Part shown: one piece after another, positions 1-8,380 of the stretch | How positions within the stretch are numbered: position 1 is the first letter of the stretch | Layout: each line of letters starts with the position of its first letter | Origin: Pseudomonas helmanticensis | GTDB taxonomy: Bacteria; Pseudomonadota; Gammaproteobacteria; Pseudomonadales; Pseudomonadaceae | DNA length: 64,000 bases | Direction: 5' to 3' | NCBI RefSeq assembly: GCF_900182985.1 | Contig: NZ_FXUY01000002.1 | Span: forward strand, 1,396,001 to 1,460,000 | The notes under the pieces: model-generated | Told to the model about the DNA's origin: nothing | Databases searched by the model: none | Seen by the model: the letters and a program-made list of their open reading frames with translations, nothing else | Program-made: the position numbers and the translations under genes

Positions 1-504
1 CGTCTCAACGATCCGGTACTGCGCGAAAACTTCATCACCCGCGTGTTCGCCTACAGCGCCTGGCAGCAAGTGCTCGGCGAAGGCCTGAGCCGTCGCGCGC
101 TGACCGAATTCCACTCGCGCTACAAATACCTGCTGATGGCCCACAACCCGCTGCAATACAAAGCACTGGGCAAACTGCTGGGCAATATGGCGCACACCGA
201 TCCCGCCGAACTCGGCCCGCGCTACTTCAGCGAACTGATGGCGGCGCTGAAAAAATGCGCCACGCGCGGCACGCACTGCAACGTGTTGCTGCACATCAGC
301 GGATATCTGAAACAGGTCATCAGCGCCGCAGACAAACAGGAAATGGTTCACGTCATCGACCAGTACCGTCAGGGCATCGTGCCGCTGGTGGTGCCGTTGA
401 CGCTGCTCAAGCATCACTTTCGCCAACATCCCGATCCGTATATCGCGCAACAGGTTTACCTGCAACCGCACCCGGAAAACCTCAGCCTGCGAAACGCCAT
501 CTGA
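1..504 (+). CDS. DUF1722 (YbgA-like) protein, 3' part
   Basis: Only the last 167 residues are inside the window; the reading frame is open from base 1, so the gene starts upstream. The visible part begins RLNDPVLRENFITRVFAY and has the charged helical pattern of the DUF1722/YbgA family. The biochemical role of that family is unproven. YbgA-type proteins often sit beside photolyase genes, as here, where phrB is two genes downstream. The stop codon overlaps the next start by one base (ATGA), so the two are translationally coupled. Confident on family, no functional claim. Confidence 0.82.
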   Translation, partial: RLNDPVLRENFITRVFAYSAWQQVLGEGLSRRALTEFHSRYKYLLMAHNPLQYKALGKLLGNMAHTDPAELGPRYFSELMAALKKCATRGTHCNVLLHISGYLKQVISAADKQEMVHVIDQYRQGIVPLVVPLTLLKHHFRQHPDPYIAQQVYLQPHPENLSLRNAI

Positions 505-1445
505 TGAACGACAAACCCGACTCCAGCGCCCAGGAAGACCTCGGCGCCGACTTCAAGAAAGCCCTCGACGAAGGCTGGCTGCCGATCCGCGAAGTCGCGC
601 GGCAGACCGGCGTCAACGCGATCACATTGCGTGCGTGGGAGCGCCGTTACGGGCTGATCGTGCCGCAACGCACGCCCAAGGGCCATCGACTCTACAGCGC
701 CGAACATGTGCAACGGGTTCTGGCGATCCTGACCTGGCTCAACCGTGGCGTCGCGGTCAGTCAGGTCAAGCCGCTGCTCGACACCCCGCATGCTTTCAGC
801 GAATCGGTGGAAAACGATTGGCAACGCCTGCGCCAGACCTTGCTGGCCGCCGTTACCCAACTCAATGAACGTGCGCTCGACGACAGCGTCAATCAGGCCA
901 TGGCGCTCTACCCGCCGCGCACCCTGTGTGAACAATTGCTGATGCCGCTGCTGGCTGATCTCGAACAGCGCTGGCAGGGCCAGTTCGGTGCGCAGATGGA
1001 ACGCACGTTCTTTTTTTCCTGGTTACGCAGCAAATTCGGCGCCCGCATCTACCATAACAATCGTCAGTTACACACCGCGCCCTTGCTGTTGATCAATCAA
1101 TCCGACCTGCCACTGGAACCTCATCTGTGGCTGTGCGCGTGGCTGATCAGCAGCGCCGATTGCCCGGTGCAAGTGTTTGACTGGCCTATACCGGCCGGTG
1201 AATTGGCGCTGACCGTCGAACACCTGCAAGCCCGTGGCGTACTGCTGTATTCCAGCAAAGCCATGAACCTTGCGCACTTGCCCAAGCTACTGAACGGAGT
1301 CAGTTGCACAAAAATGCTGGTCGGACCAACGGTATGCATCCACCACGCCGAGTTGTCCGTAAGAACTTCCGAGATCGCTGATTTGTACCTGGCTGAAGAT
1401 CCGCTTTCGGCGCACCAGGCACTCGTTCAGCGTGGGCTGATTTAA
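504..1445 (+). CDS. MerR-family regulator, LitR/PplR-like
   Basis: A 313-residue regulator. An N-terminal MerR winged helix (about residues 25-95) shows the motif ITLRAWERRYGL followed by RTPKGHRLYS, which is characteristic of the LitR/CarH branch. The remaining 200 residues resemble the cobalamin-binding part of that branch, but I see no DxHxxG cobalamin signature, so direct B12 sensing is doubtful. In P. putida, short LitR homologues of this kind control light-induced photolyase genes (established knowledge, recalled). The ATG at 504 overlaps the upstream stop; longer upstream starts in the same frame would run inside the neighbour. The stop overlaps the phrB start. Confidence 0.85.
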   Translation: MNDKPDSSAQEDLGADFKKALDEGWLPIREVARQTGVNAITLRAWERRYGLIVPQRTPKGHRLYSAEHVQRVLAILTWLNRGVAVSQVKPLLDTPHAFSESVENDWQRLRQTLLAAVTQLNERALDDSVNQAMALYPPRTLCEQLLMPLLADLEQRWQGQFGAQMERTFFFSWLRSKFGARIYHNNRQLHTAPLLLINQSDLPLEPHLWLCAWLISSADCPVQVFDWPIPAGELALTVEHLQARGVLLYSSKAMNLAHLPKLLNGVSCTKMLVGPTVCIHHAELSVRTSEIADLYLAEDPLSAHQALVQRGLI

Positions 1446-2908
1446 TGAACTCAGTGAATTCCGACATGCAATTGATCTGGCTGCGCAGCGACTTGCGCCA
1501 ACACGACAACACCGCCCTTTCGGCTGCCGCAGCGCGCGGCCCGACGGTGGCCGTGTACCTGTTGAGTCCACAGCAATGGCTGGAACACGACGATGCGCCG
1601 TGCAAGGTCGACTTCTGGCTGCGCAATCTCAAGGAGCTGAGCAAAAGCCTCGGCGAGCTGAACATTCCCTTGTTGATTCGCACCGCAGCGCATTGGGATC
1701 AGGCTCAGGCCGAACTGCTCAAGCTGTGCCAGCAACTGAAGATTGAAGCGCTGCACGTCAATGAAGAATATGGCGTTCACGAGAGCCGTCGCGATGCCGC
1801 CGTGGCCGAAACCTTGAAAGCCGAGGGCATCGAGTTTCACAGCTACCTCGATCAGTTGCTGTTCAAGCCCGGCACCGTGCTGACCAAGACCGACACCTAC
1901 TTCAAGGTCTTCAGCCAGTTCAGAAAGGTCTGTTACGAGCGTCTGCATCGCTCGATGCCGGCGCGGGTCAAGGCACCCGGCAAGCAGGCGAAACTCAAGA
2001 TCGACAGCGACCCGATTGCTGATTCGGTAGAAGGCTTCACTACCCCGAGCGAATCCCTGCAAGCCCTTTGGCCAGCGGGTGAAAAAGAAGCCCAGCGACG
2101 CCTCGACACCTTCGCTGACGCGCAAATCGACTACTACAAAAGCGAACGCGACTTCCCGGCCAAACCCGGTACCAGCCAGCTTTCAGCGTATCTGGCCGCC
2201 GGCGTGATCTCGCCGCGCCAATGTCTGCACGCCGCGTTGCAAAGCAATCAGGGCGAATTCGAGAGCGGCAAGGTCGGCGCCGTTACCTGGATCAACGAAC
2301 TGCTCTGGCGCGAGTTCTACAAGCACATTCTGGTCGGCTACCCGCGCGTCTCCCGCCACCGCGCCTTCCGCCCGGAAACCGAAGCGCTGGCGTGGCGTGA
2401 TGCGCCGGACGAACTCGCTGCGTGGCAAGAGGCGCGCACCGGTCTGCCGATCATTGACGCTGCAATGCGCCAACTGCTCGAAACCGGCTGGATGCACAAC
2501 CGCCTGCGCATGGTCGTGGCGATGTTCCTGACCAAGAACCTGCTGATCGACTGGCGCGAAGGCGAACGCTTTTTCATGCGCCACTTGATCGATGGCGACC
2601 TGGCGGCGAACAACGGTGGCTGGCAATGGAGTTCATCGACCGGCACTGATTCGGCGCCGTATTTCCGCATCTTCAATCCGTTGAGCCAGTCGGAAAAATT
2701 CGACAGCGAAGGCCTGTTCATCAAGCACTGGCTGCCGCAACTCGCAGGTCTAAACAAGAAAGAAGTACATAACCCGGCCAGCGCCGGTCTGTTCGGTGCC
2801 GCCGACTACCCGGCGCCGATCGTCAATCTGAGCGCTTCACGGGAACGGGCGCTGACCGCGTTCAAGAACCTGCCCTCGCGTCAGGCTGGCGGAGACGATC
2901 ATGAGTGA
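1445..2908 (+). CDS. phrB: deoxyribodipyrimidine photolyase
   Basis: Class I CPD photolyase of 487 residues, usual length for the family. It splits cyclobutane pyrimidine dimers with blue light, using FAD and an antenna cofactor. The N-terminal antenna domain opens with LIWLRSDLRQHDNTAL. The C-terminal FAD domain carries ETGWMHNRLRMVVAMFLTKN and NNGGWQWSSSTGTD, the hallmark FAD and substrate contacts. ATG at 1445 overlaps the MerR stop; an in-frame ATG eight codons later (MQLIWL) is an alternative start. Its place directly after a LitR-like regulator suggests light control. Confidence 0.96.
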   Translation: MNSVNSDMQLIWLRSDLRQHDNTALSAAAARGPTVAVYLLSPQQWLEHDDAPCKVDFWLRNLKELSKSLGELNIPLLIRTAAHWDQAQAELLKLCQQLKIEALHVNEEYGVHESRRDAAVAETLKAEGIEFHSYLDQLLFKPGTVLTKTDTYFKVFSQFRKVCYERLHRSMPARVKAPGKQAKLKIDSDPIADSVEGFTTPSESLQALWPAGEKEAQRRLDTFADAQIDYYKSERDFPAKPGTSQLSAYLAAGVISPRQCLHAALQSNQGEFESGKVGAVTWINELLWREFYKHILVGYPRVSRHRAFRPETEALAWRDAPDELAAWQEARTGLPIIDAAMRQLLETGWMHNRLRMVVAMFLTKNLLIDWREGERFFMRHLIDGDLAANNGGWQWSSSTGTDSAPYFRIFNPLSQSEKFDSEGLFIKHWLPQLAGLNKKEVHNPASAGLFGAADYPAPIVNLSASRERALTAFKNLPSRQAGGDDHE

Positions 2909-3323
2909 ATTCCTGCAGCGCTTCGCCCGGCAATTTTCAGCGTTGAACAAAGACAACCTGCAACGCCTGGGCGAGCTCTACAGCGATGACATTCATTTCA
3001 CCGACCCGCTGCACGAAGTTCAGGGCCTGGCGCAATTGCGCGATTACTTCAGCGAGCTGTACGCCAACGTCAGCGAACTGCATTTCGACTTTCACGGTTT
3101 CGACCAGATCAGCGAGGGCGAAGGCTACTTGCGCTGGGTCATGCGTTATCGCCACCCGCGCCTGGCCAATGGCCGGGAGATCAGAGTCAGCGGCTGCTCG
3201 CACCTGCTGTGGCGCGACAAGGTTTATCGCCATCGGGATTATTTCGATGCCGGGGCACTGCTTTATGAACATTTACCCGTATTGGGCCGGGTGATCGCTT
3301 GGCTGAAAAGGAGAATGGGATGA
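2901..3323 (+). CDS. NTF2-like / SnoaL-like protein
   Basis: A 140-residue single-domain protein with the NTF2/SnoaL cone fold pattern: an N-terminal helix (FLQRFARQFSALNKDNLQRL), the signature DIHFTDPLHEVQG, then alternating strands ending in YRHRDYFDAGALLYEH. The fold binds small hydrophobic ligands or catalyses small reactions; no substrate can be deduced here. It overlaps the end of phrB by 8 bases and its own stop overlaps the next start, so it belongs to the same polycistron. Such a protein is a regular partner of the SDR/FAD/DUF1365/CFA-like set. Confidence 0.85.
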   Translation: MSEFLQRFARQFSALNKDNLQRLGELYSDDIHFTDPLHEVQGLAQLRDYFSELYANVSELHFDFHGFDQISEGEGYLRWVMRYRHPRLANGREIRVSGCSHLLWRDKVYRHRDYFDAGALLYEHLPVLGRVIAWLKRRMG

Positions 3324-4102
3324 GTCGTACAACTCCACGGCGTTATTGGTTGACCGGAGCCAGCAGTGGCATCGGCGCGGCGCTGGCTGAAGAGATATTG
3401 AAAACCGGTGCGCACCTGGCAGTCAGTTCACGCCAGATCGCACCGCTCAAAGTGTTGGCGCAACGCTATCCGGGACAGGTATTGGTGGTCCCGGGGGATT
3501 TGACCAACAGCCAGACCGTGCGCGAAATCGGCCAGCAGATCGCGGAGGACTGGGGTTCGCTCGACAGCGTCATCCTCAACGCCGGAACCTGCGAATACGT
3601 CGATGCCAAGCAGTTCGATGCCTCGATCATCGAACACGTGGTGCGCACCAATCTGCTCGCCAGCAGTTATTGCATCGAGGCCGCCCTGCCGCTGCTACGC
3701 CAAGGCACGGCGCCGCATCTGGTCGGCGTGGCCAGTTCGGTGACCTATCTGCCGCTGCCTCGGGCCGAAGCCTACGGGGCATCGAAGGCCGGGTTGCGTT
3801 ACCTGTTCGAATCGCTGCGCATCGATCTTGCCGACGAAGGTATTGAAGTCACCGTGGTCAGCCCGGGATTTGTCGAGACGCCGCTGACCGCCAAAAACGA
3901 TTTCCCGATGCCGCTCAGTTGGCCTGTGGATAAAGCCGCACGGCACATCTTTGCCAAGCTCAAGGATCGGCCACTGGAGATCGCTTTTCCGGCCCTGTTC
4001 ATGGCGGCGCTCTGGCCGTTGTCGAAACTGCCCGCGCGCGTGCAACTGGCCATCGGCAAACGCATGGTGCGCAAACCACCACCACAAACGGATCTGGCAT
4101 GA
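3320..4102 (+). CDS. short-chain dehydrogenase/reductase (SDR)
   Basis: A 260-residue classical SDR. The nucleotide-binding motif TGASSGIGAALAEE is at residues 11-24, the NAG motif (ILNAGTCEY) near 88, and the catalytic Ser with YGASK (Tyr-Lys) near 153-157. NAD(P)H-dependent oxidoreductase of unknown substrate. The frame is open further upstream, but the ATG at 3320 has an AAAGGAGA ribosome site at the right distance and overlaps the previous stop. The stop overlaps the next gene's ATG by four bases. The family is secure; the substrate is likely a lipid, from context only. Confidence 0.9.
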   Translation: MSRTTPRRYWLTGASSGIGAALAEEILKTGAHLAVSSRQIAPLKVLAQRYPGQVLVVPGDLTNSQTVREIGQQIAEDWGSLDSVILNAGTCEYVDAKQFDASIIEHVVRTNLLASSYCIEAALPLLRQGTAPHLVGVASSVTYLPLPRAEAYGASKAGLRYLFESLRIDLADEGIEVTVVSPGFVETPLTAKNDFPMPLSWPVDKAARHIFAKLKDRPLEIAFPALFMAALWPLSKLPARVQLAIGKRMVRKPPPQTDLA

Positions 4103-5346
4103 AGATCGCCATCGTCGGGAGCGGGATCGCCGGGTTGACCTGCGCCTACCTGCTCAATCGCCGACACGAGATCACGGTGTTCGAGGCCAGCGACTGGGTC
4201 GGTGGCCACACGCATACCGTGGAGGTCACCGTCGAGGGCCGGCAGTACGCCGTGGACACCGGTTTCATCGTGTTCAACGACTGGACCTACCCGAACTTCA
4301 TTCGCTTGCTGGGCCAACTGGGCGTGACGTTCAAACCGACCGAAATGAGCTTCTCGGTGACCGATCCGGACACCGGCCTGGAATACAACGGCAACAACCT
4401 CAACAGCCTGTTTGCCCAGCGCAGCAATCTGTTGTCGCCAGGGTTTTGGGGCATGTTGCGTGACATTCTGCGCTTCAACAAAGAAGCCCAGCGCGACCTT
4501 CTCGAATTGCGTATCGCCGCCGACATGACGCTCGATGATTACCTCAAGGCTGGCGGTTATGGCGAGCGTTTCATCCTGCATTACATCGTGCCGATGGGCG
4601 CGGCGATCTGGTCGATGCCGATGGCCGAAATGCTTGATTTCCCGCTGCAGTTCTTCGTGCGTTTCTTCAAGAACCACGGGCTGCTGTCGGTCAGTGATCG
4701 TCCGCAATGGCAAGTTATCGAGGGCGGCTCCAGCGCCTACATCGCGCCATTGACTGCTTCGTTCAAAGACAGGATTCGCCTCAACTGCCCGGTCAACCGG
4801 GTCGATCGCGACGTGCACGGCGTGGTTATCCACAGCCCGGCGGGCATCGAACATTTTGACCAGGTGGTATTTGCCTGCCACAGCGATCAGGCCCTGCAAT
4901 TGCTCGCCAGCCCGAGCGATGCCGAACGCGAAATCCTCGGTGCCCTGCCCTACGCCGACAACGAAGTGGTGCTGCACACCGACACGCGCCTGTTGCCCAC
5001 ACGGAAACTGGCGTGGGCGAGCTGGAATTATCGCCTCGGCGGATCCGGCCATACCCAAGCCGCGGTCACCTACGACATGAACATTCTGCAAGGCATCCAG
5101 AGCGACACCACGTTCTGCGTCAGCCTCAACCAGAGCGCCGGCATCAGCCCGTTCAAAGTGCTGGCCAAGTACACCTATGCGCACCCGCAATACAGCCTCG
5201 CGGCGGTCGCGGCACAAAATCGCTGGGGCGAACTCGATGGCGCACACCACACGCATTATTGCGGCGCCTATTGGGCCAACGGTTTTCATGAAGACGGCGT
5301 GGTCAGCGGTTTACGCGTGGCCGCAGCCTTCGGGGAAACCTTATGA
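4099..5346 (+). CDS. FAD-dependent oxidoreductase, amine-oxidase fold
   Basis: 415 residues. It begins with a Rossmann FAD motif KIAIVGSGIAGLTCAYLL and a downstream GGHTHTVEV element, as in flavin-containing amine oxidase/desaturase-like proteins annotated NAD/FAD-binding protein. The C-terminus contains the second FAD-contact region (ANGFHEDGVVSGLRVA). In other proteobacteria this family is encoded with DUF1365 and a CFA-like methyltransferase and takes part in fatty-acid tail modification under singlet-oxygen control; assignment of that role here is inference. Four-base overlaps at both ends show tight coupling. Confidence 0.88.
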   Translation: MKIAIVGSGIAGLTCAYLLNRRHEITVFEASDWVGGHTHTVEVTVEGRQYAVDTGFIVFNDWTYPNFIRLLGQLGVTFKPTEMSFSVTDPDTGLEYNGNNLNSLFAQRSNLLSPGFWGMLRDILRFNKEAQRDLLELRIAADMTLDDYLKAGGYGERFILHYIVPMGAAIWSMPMAEMLDFPLQFFVRFFKNHGLLSVSDRPQWQVIEGGSSAYIAPLTASFKDRIRLNCPVNRVDRDVHGVVIHSPAGIEHFDQVVFACHSDQALQLLASPSDAEREILGALPYADNEVVLHTDTRLLPTRKLAWASWNYRLGGSGHTQAAVTYDMNILQGIQSDTTFCVSLNQSAGISPFKVLAKYTYAHPQYSLAAVAAQNRWGELDGAHHTHYCGAYWANGFHEDGVVSGLRVAAAFGETL

Positions 5347-6158
5347 ACAGCGCCCTGTACAGCGGCTGGATCGGCCATCGGCGTTTCTCGCCGCGTCGGC
5401 ATGAGTTCCGCTATCGGATCGGCCTGCTCTATCTCGACCTGAGCGAGCAGGATGCGGTGCTGGCGCTGTCACCGCTGGCGGGGCGCAGCCGCTTTGCGCC
5501 GTTCTCGTTTCGCGAGACAGATTACCTGAAGACCTTTACCGGTCGCGGCGTGCGCCTGATCGATGCCGTGCGCCAGCAGGTTGGCGCAGCCATCGGTCAT
5601 GCGCCGCAAGGCACGGTCTGCCTGCTGACCCAGGCGCGCAGTTGGGGCTTGTCGTTCAATCCGGTGAGTTTCTTTTATTGCCACGAGGCCGACGGTCAAC
5701 TGGCAGCGATTGTCTGCGAAGTCACCAACACGCCGTGGCGCGAGCGCTATCACTACGTGTTGCCGGCACGCGCACCGATCAATCCGGGCAATGTTCATCA
5801 GCACTTTGCCGTGGCAAAGGCGTTTCACGTTTCACCGTTCTTGCCGCGCGATCTCGAATACCGCATGAGCTTCAGCCCTGCCGCGCAAACCCTCGGCGTG
5901 CACATGGCTGACTGGCAGGGCGAACACAAACTGTTCGACGCCACCCTCAACCTGCAACGCGAAACGCTCGATCGCCCAAGCTTGCACCGTTACTTGCGGC
6001 GTTTCCCGTGGATGACCGCGAAAACCGCTCTGGCGATTTACTGGCAAGCCCTGCGCCTGTTGCTCAAGCGCGCGCCGATCTTTGCTCATCAGGCTGCCGA
6101 CGGCAGCTTTCAAACCGCCACTGTGCCTCCCAAGGAGCACCGCCATGAAATCCTCTAG
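5343..6158 (+). CDS. DUF1365 family protein
   Basis: 271 residues matching the DUF1365 pattern: an N-terminal SGWIGHRRFSPRRHEFRYRI, the central SWGLSFNPVSFFYC, and the conserved HVSPFLP near residue 160. Biochemical activity of DUF1365 is not established; the family is strongly linked by gene neighbourhood to the FAD protein upstream and the CFA-like enzyme downstream. ATG at 5343 overlaps the upstream stop. The 3' end overlaps the next gene by 14 bases. Confidence 0.9.
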   Translation: MNSALYSGWIGHRRFSPRRHEFRYRIGLLYLDLSEQDAVLALSPLAGRSRFAPFSFRETDYLKTFTGRGVRLIDAVRQQVGAAIGHAPQGTVCLLTQARSWGLSFNPVSFFYCHEADGQLAAIVCEVTNTPWRERYHYVLPARAPINPGNVHQHFAVAKAFHVSPFLPRDLEYRMSFSPAAQTLGVHMADWQGEHKLFDATLNLQRETLDRPSLHRYLRRFPWMTAKTALAIYWQALRLLLKRAPIFAHQAADGSFQTATVPPKEHRHEIL

Positions 6159-7410
6159 CCTGTCGGTCAGTCGGCTCAGCACTAACGGTTTGACCGGTTC
6201 GCTGCTGCGCCGGGGCGTCTTGCGCCAACTCGGTCAGCTCAAACACGGGCAATTGATGGTGTTCGAAGACGGCGAACAAATGCTCTTCGGTACGCCCGGC
6301 AGTGCGCTGCTGGGGGAAATTCACATCACCGACCCGGCCGTTTGGGGGATGGTTGCCAGCAGTGGCTCGATTGGCGCCGGCGAAGCGTTTATTCATGGCT
6401 ACTGGAGTTCACCGGATCTGACGGCGGTGGTGCGCGTGTTTGTCAGCAACCTGGAAGTACTCGATGCCATGGAGGGCGGCCTCGCCCGCCTCGGGAGGCC
6501 ATTGGTGCAAGGCCTGCACTGGCTCAATCGCAATACGCGCAAGGGCTCGCAGAAAAACATCGCCGCGCATTACGACCTCGGTAACGATCTGTTCGAGCAG
6601 TTTCTCGACCCGACCATGATGTATTCGGCGGCACAGTTCCTCACGCCCGAAGACAGCCTCGAGCAGGCGCAGTTGAACAAACTCGAACGCATCTGCCAGA
6701 AACTCGCGCTCAAGCCCAGCGATCACTTGCTGGAAATCGGTACCGGTTGGGGCAGCATGGCGCTCTATGCCGCGCAGAATTACGGTTGCCGCGTGACCAC
6801 TACCACGCTGTCGAAAGAGCAGTTCGCCTTTACCGCGCAACGCATCGAACAGCTTGGCTTGCAGCAGCAGGTGACGCTGCTGTTGGAGGATTACCGCGAC
6901 CTCAGCGGCGAATACGACAAACTGGTCTCGATCGAGATGATCGAAGCGGTCGGCCACCGCTTCCTGCCGACCTACTTCAAACAGTGCGCGCACCTGCTCA
7001 AGAGCAACGGACTGATGCTGATCCAGGCCATCACCATCCGCGAGCAACGTTACGAACAGGCCAAGCGCGGCGTCGATTTCATCCAGCGCTACATCTTCCC
7101 CGGCGGCGCCCTGCCGTGTGTGCAAAAGATGCTCGAGATCGTCAGTCGCGACACCGACATGAACCTGCTGCACATGGAGGATTTCGGCCTGCATTACGCG
7201 AAGACCCTGCGCCTGTGGCACGAGAACTTTCGCCATGCCCACGGTCGCTTGAGCGAACTCGGCTACGACGATTACTTCCTGCGCCTGTGGGAGTTTTACC
7301 TGTGCTACTGCGAGGGTGGCTTCCTTGAGCGCACCATCGGCACCGCGCAACTGTTGCTGGCCAAACCCGAGGCAATGCCGGCGCCATTGCTTGGCCGCTT
7401 CGATGCTTGA
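6145..7410 (+). CDS. CFA-synthase-like SAM methyltransferase (UfaM-type?)
   Basis: 421 residues. The C-terminal two thirds is a cyclopropane-fatty-acid-synthase-type methyltransferase with the SAM motif LLEIGTGWGSMALYAA near residue 193 and the conserved IFPGGALP. Residues that bind bicarbonate in E. coli Cfa are changed: the YSCAYW motif reads YSAAQF (catalytic Cys to Ala) and the later His is Gln (LIQAITI). It is therefore probably not a plain CFA synthase but one of the related unsaturated-fatty-acid methylases found in photo-oxidative stress clusters. ATG at 6145 is chosen over upstream in-frame starts because AAGGAG lies 7 bases before it. Overlaps DUF1365 and the next gene. Confidence 0.85.
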   Translation: MKSSSLSVSRLSTNGLTGSLLRRGVLRQLGQLKHGQLMVFEDGEQMLFGTPGSALLGEIHITDPAVWGMVASSGSIGAGEAFIHGYWSSPDLTAVVRVFVSNLEVLDAMEGGLARLGRPLVQGLHWLNRNTRKGSQKNIAAHYDLGNDLFEQFLDPTMMYSAAQFLTPEDSLEQAQLNKLERICQKLALKPSDHLLEIGTGWGSMALYAAQNYGCRVTTTTLSKEQFAFTAQRIEQLGLQQQVTLLLEDYRDLSGEYDKLVSIEMIEAVGHRFLPTYFKQCAHLLKSNGLMLIQAITIREQRYEQAKRGVDFIQRYIFPGGALPCVQKMLEIVSRDTDMNLLHMEDFGLHYAKTLRLWHENFRHAHGRLSELGYDDYFLRLWEFYLCYCEGGFLERTIGTAQLLLAKPEAMPAPLLGRFDA

Positions 7411-7894
7411 GCGTTGCGCCAATGCGGCATTGTTCCAGATTGGCTGGCTGGCCTGCGTGCTTGGCGGCAACAGCATGTGGTTACTGCTGGCGCTGGCGGT
7501 GCTGGTGATTCATCTGTGCTGGATCAGCAGTTGGGCGGCGGAAGGTCGGCTGATTCTCAGCGTGGTAGTTGTCGGCACGGCGCTCGACAGTATTTTGCGC
7601 GGTCTGGGTGTGTTCAGGTTCGACGACCTGTCGCCGCTGATTCCACTGTGGTTGATGCTGCTCTGGGCGTTGCTGGCGACCACGCTACGCCATTGTCTGC
7701 AATGGAGCGCCCGGCCGTGGTGGCTGGCCAGCGCGCTCGGTGCGCTCGGCGGTGCGTTGTCGTATTACGCTGGCGGGCGACTGGCCGGCGTGCAATTCCC
7801 CTATGGTGAACTGCCGACGCTGATCGCGATCGGGCTGATCTGGGCGCTGGTGTTTCCGCTGCTGCACACGATGGCGCGACGCCTGAGTCAGTGA
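7403..7894 (+). CDS. DUF2878 membrane protein
   Basis: 163 residues, almost entirely hydrophobic, with about five predicted transmembrane stretches (for example LLLALAVLVIHLCWI and LMLLWALLATTLRHCL) and the SYYAGGRLAGVQFPYG segment typical of DUF2878. Inner-membrane protein of unknown activity that travels with the CFA-like/FAD/DUF1365 set. The ATG at 7403 overlaps the end of the methyltransferase gene by 8 bases; longer in-frame starts would lie deep inside that gene. Last gene of the operon as far as spacing shows. Confidence 0.85.
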   Translation: MLERCANAALFQIGWLACVLGGNSMWLLLALAVLVIHLCWISSWAAEGRLILSVVVVGTALDSILRGLGVFRFDDLSPLIPLWLMLLWALLATTLRHCLQWSARPWWLASALGALGGALSYYAGGRLAGVQFPYGELPTLIAIGLIWALVFPLLHTMARRLSQ

Positions 7895-7946
7895 GCGTCT
7901 GTCAGGCCTTTCACACAGGGCCCGGCCACTGCCTTACACTGCCGCC

Positions 7947-8252
7947 ATGAAAACCATTCCCCATCATCAAATCGCTGAACCGGCGGTCACTTGCTCGACG
8001 TGCGCCGCCTGCTGCTGTCAGCTCGAAGTGATGCTGATCACCGACACCGGCGTGCCTGATCGCTTTATCGATACCGATGAGTGGGGCGGTGAAGTGATGC
8101 TGCGTCTGGACGACGGCTGGTGTGCAGCGCTGGATCGCGACACGATGATGTGCACGATCTATGAGAAACGTCCGCTGATCTGCCGCGAGTTCGAAATGGG
8201 CGCGCCGGAATGCATCGAAGAACGCCAGGGCATTACGACCGCTTACCGCTGA
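7947..8252 (+). CDS. YkgJ-family cysteine-cluster protein
   Basis: 101-residue YkgJ (zinc/iron-chelating domain) protein. It shows the cysteine pattern CSTCAACCCQLE, then C-A-ALD, CTIYEKRPLICREF and a final Cys near the C-terminus, as expected for a metal-binding cluster. Function in the cell is unknown. It is separated from DUF2878 by 52 bases, so it may be read through from the upstream operon or have its own promoter. A REP pair follows directly. Confidence 0.88.
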   Translation: MKTIPHHQIAEPAVTCSTCAACCCQLEVMLITDTGVPDRFIDTDEWGGEVMLRLDDGWCAALDRDTMMCTIYEKRPLICREFEMGAPECIEERQGITTAYR

Positions 8253-8275
8253 CCTCAAGAACACCCCAAAACAAA

Positions 8276-8364
8276 TGTAGGAGTGAGCCTGCTCGCGATA
8301 GCGGTGAGTCAGTCAATATATGTGTGACTGACACACCGCTATCGCGAGCAGGCTCACTCCTACA
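8276..8364 (+). repeat. REP doublet (TGTAGGAGTGAGCCTGCTCGCGA family)
   Basis: Two inverted copies of a REP unit (TGTAGGAGTGAGCCTGCTCG left, its complement right) separated by a variable core; the transcript would fold into a long hairpin. Same family as the pairs near 21091, 35746 and 56597. Confidence 0.9.
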
Positions 8365-8380
8365 GGGTTATGCGTACGAC

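Noticed and set aside
3799..5289. Open frame of 496 codons on the minus strand
   Set aside because: Antisense to the SDR and FAD enzyme genes, which have family motifs and overlap neatly.
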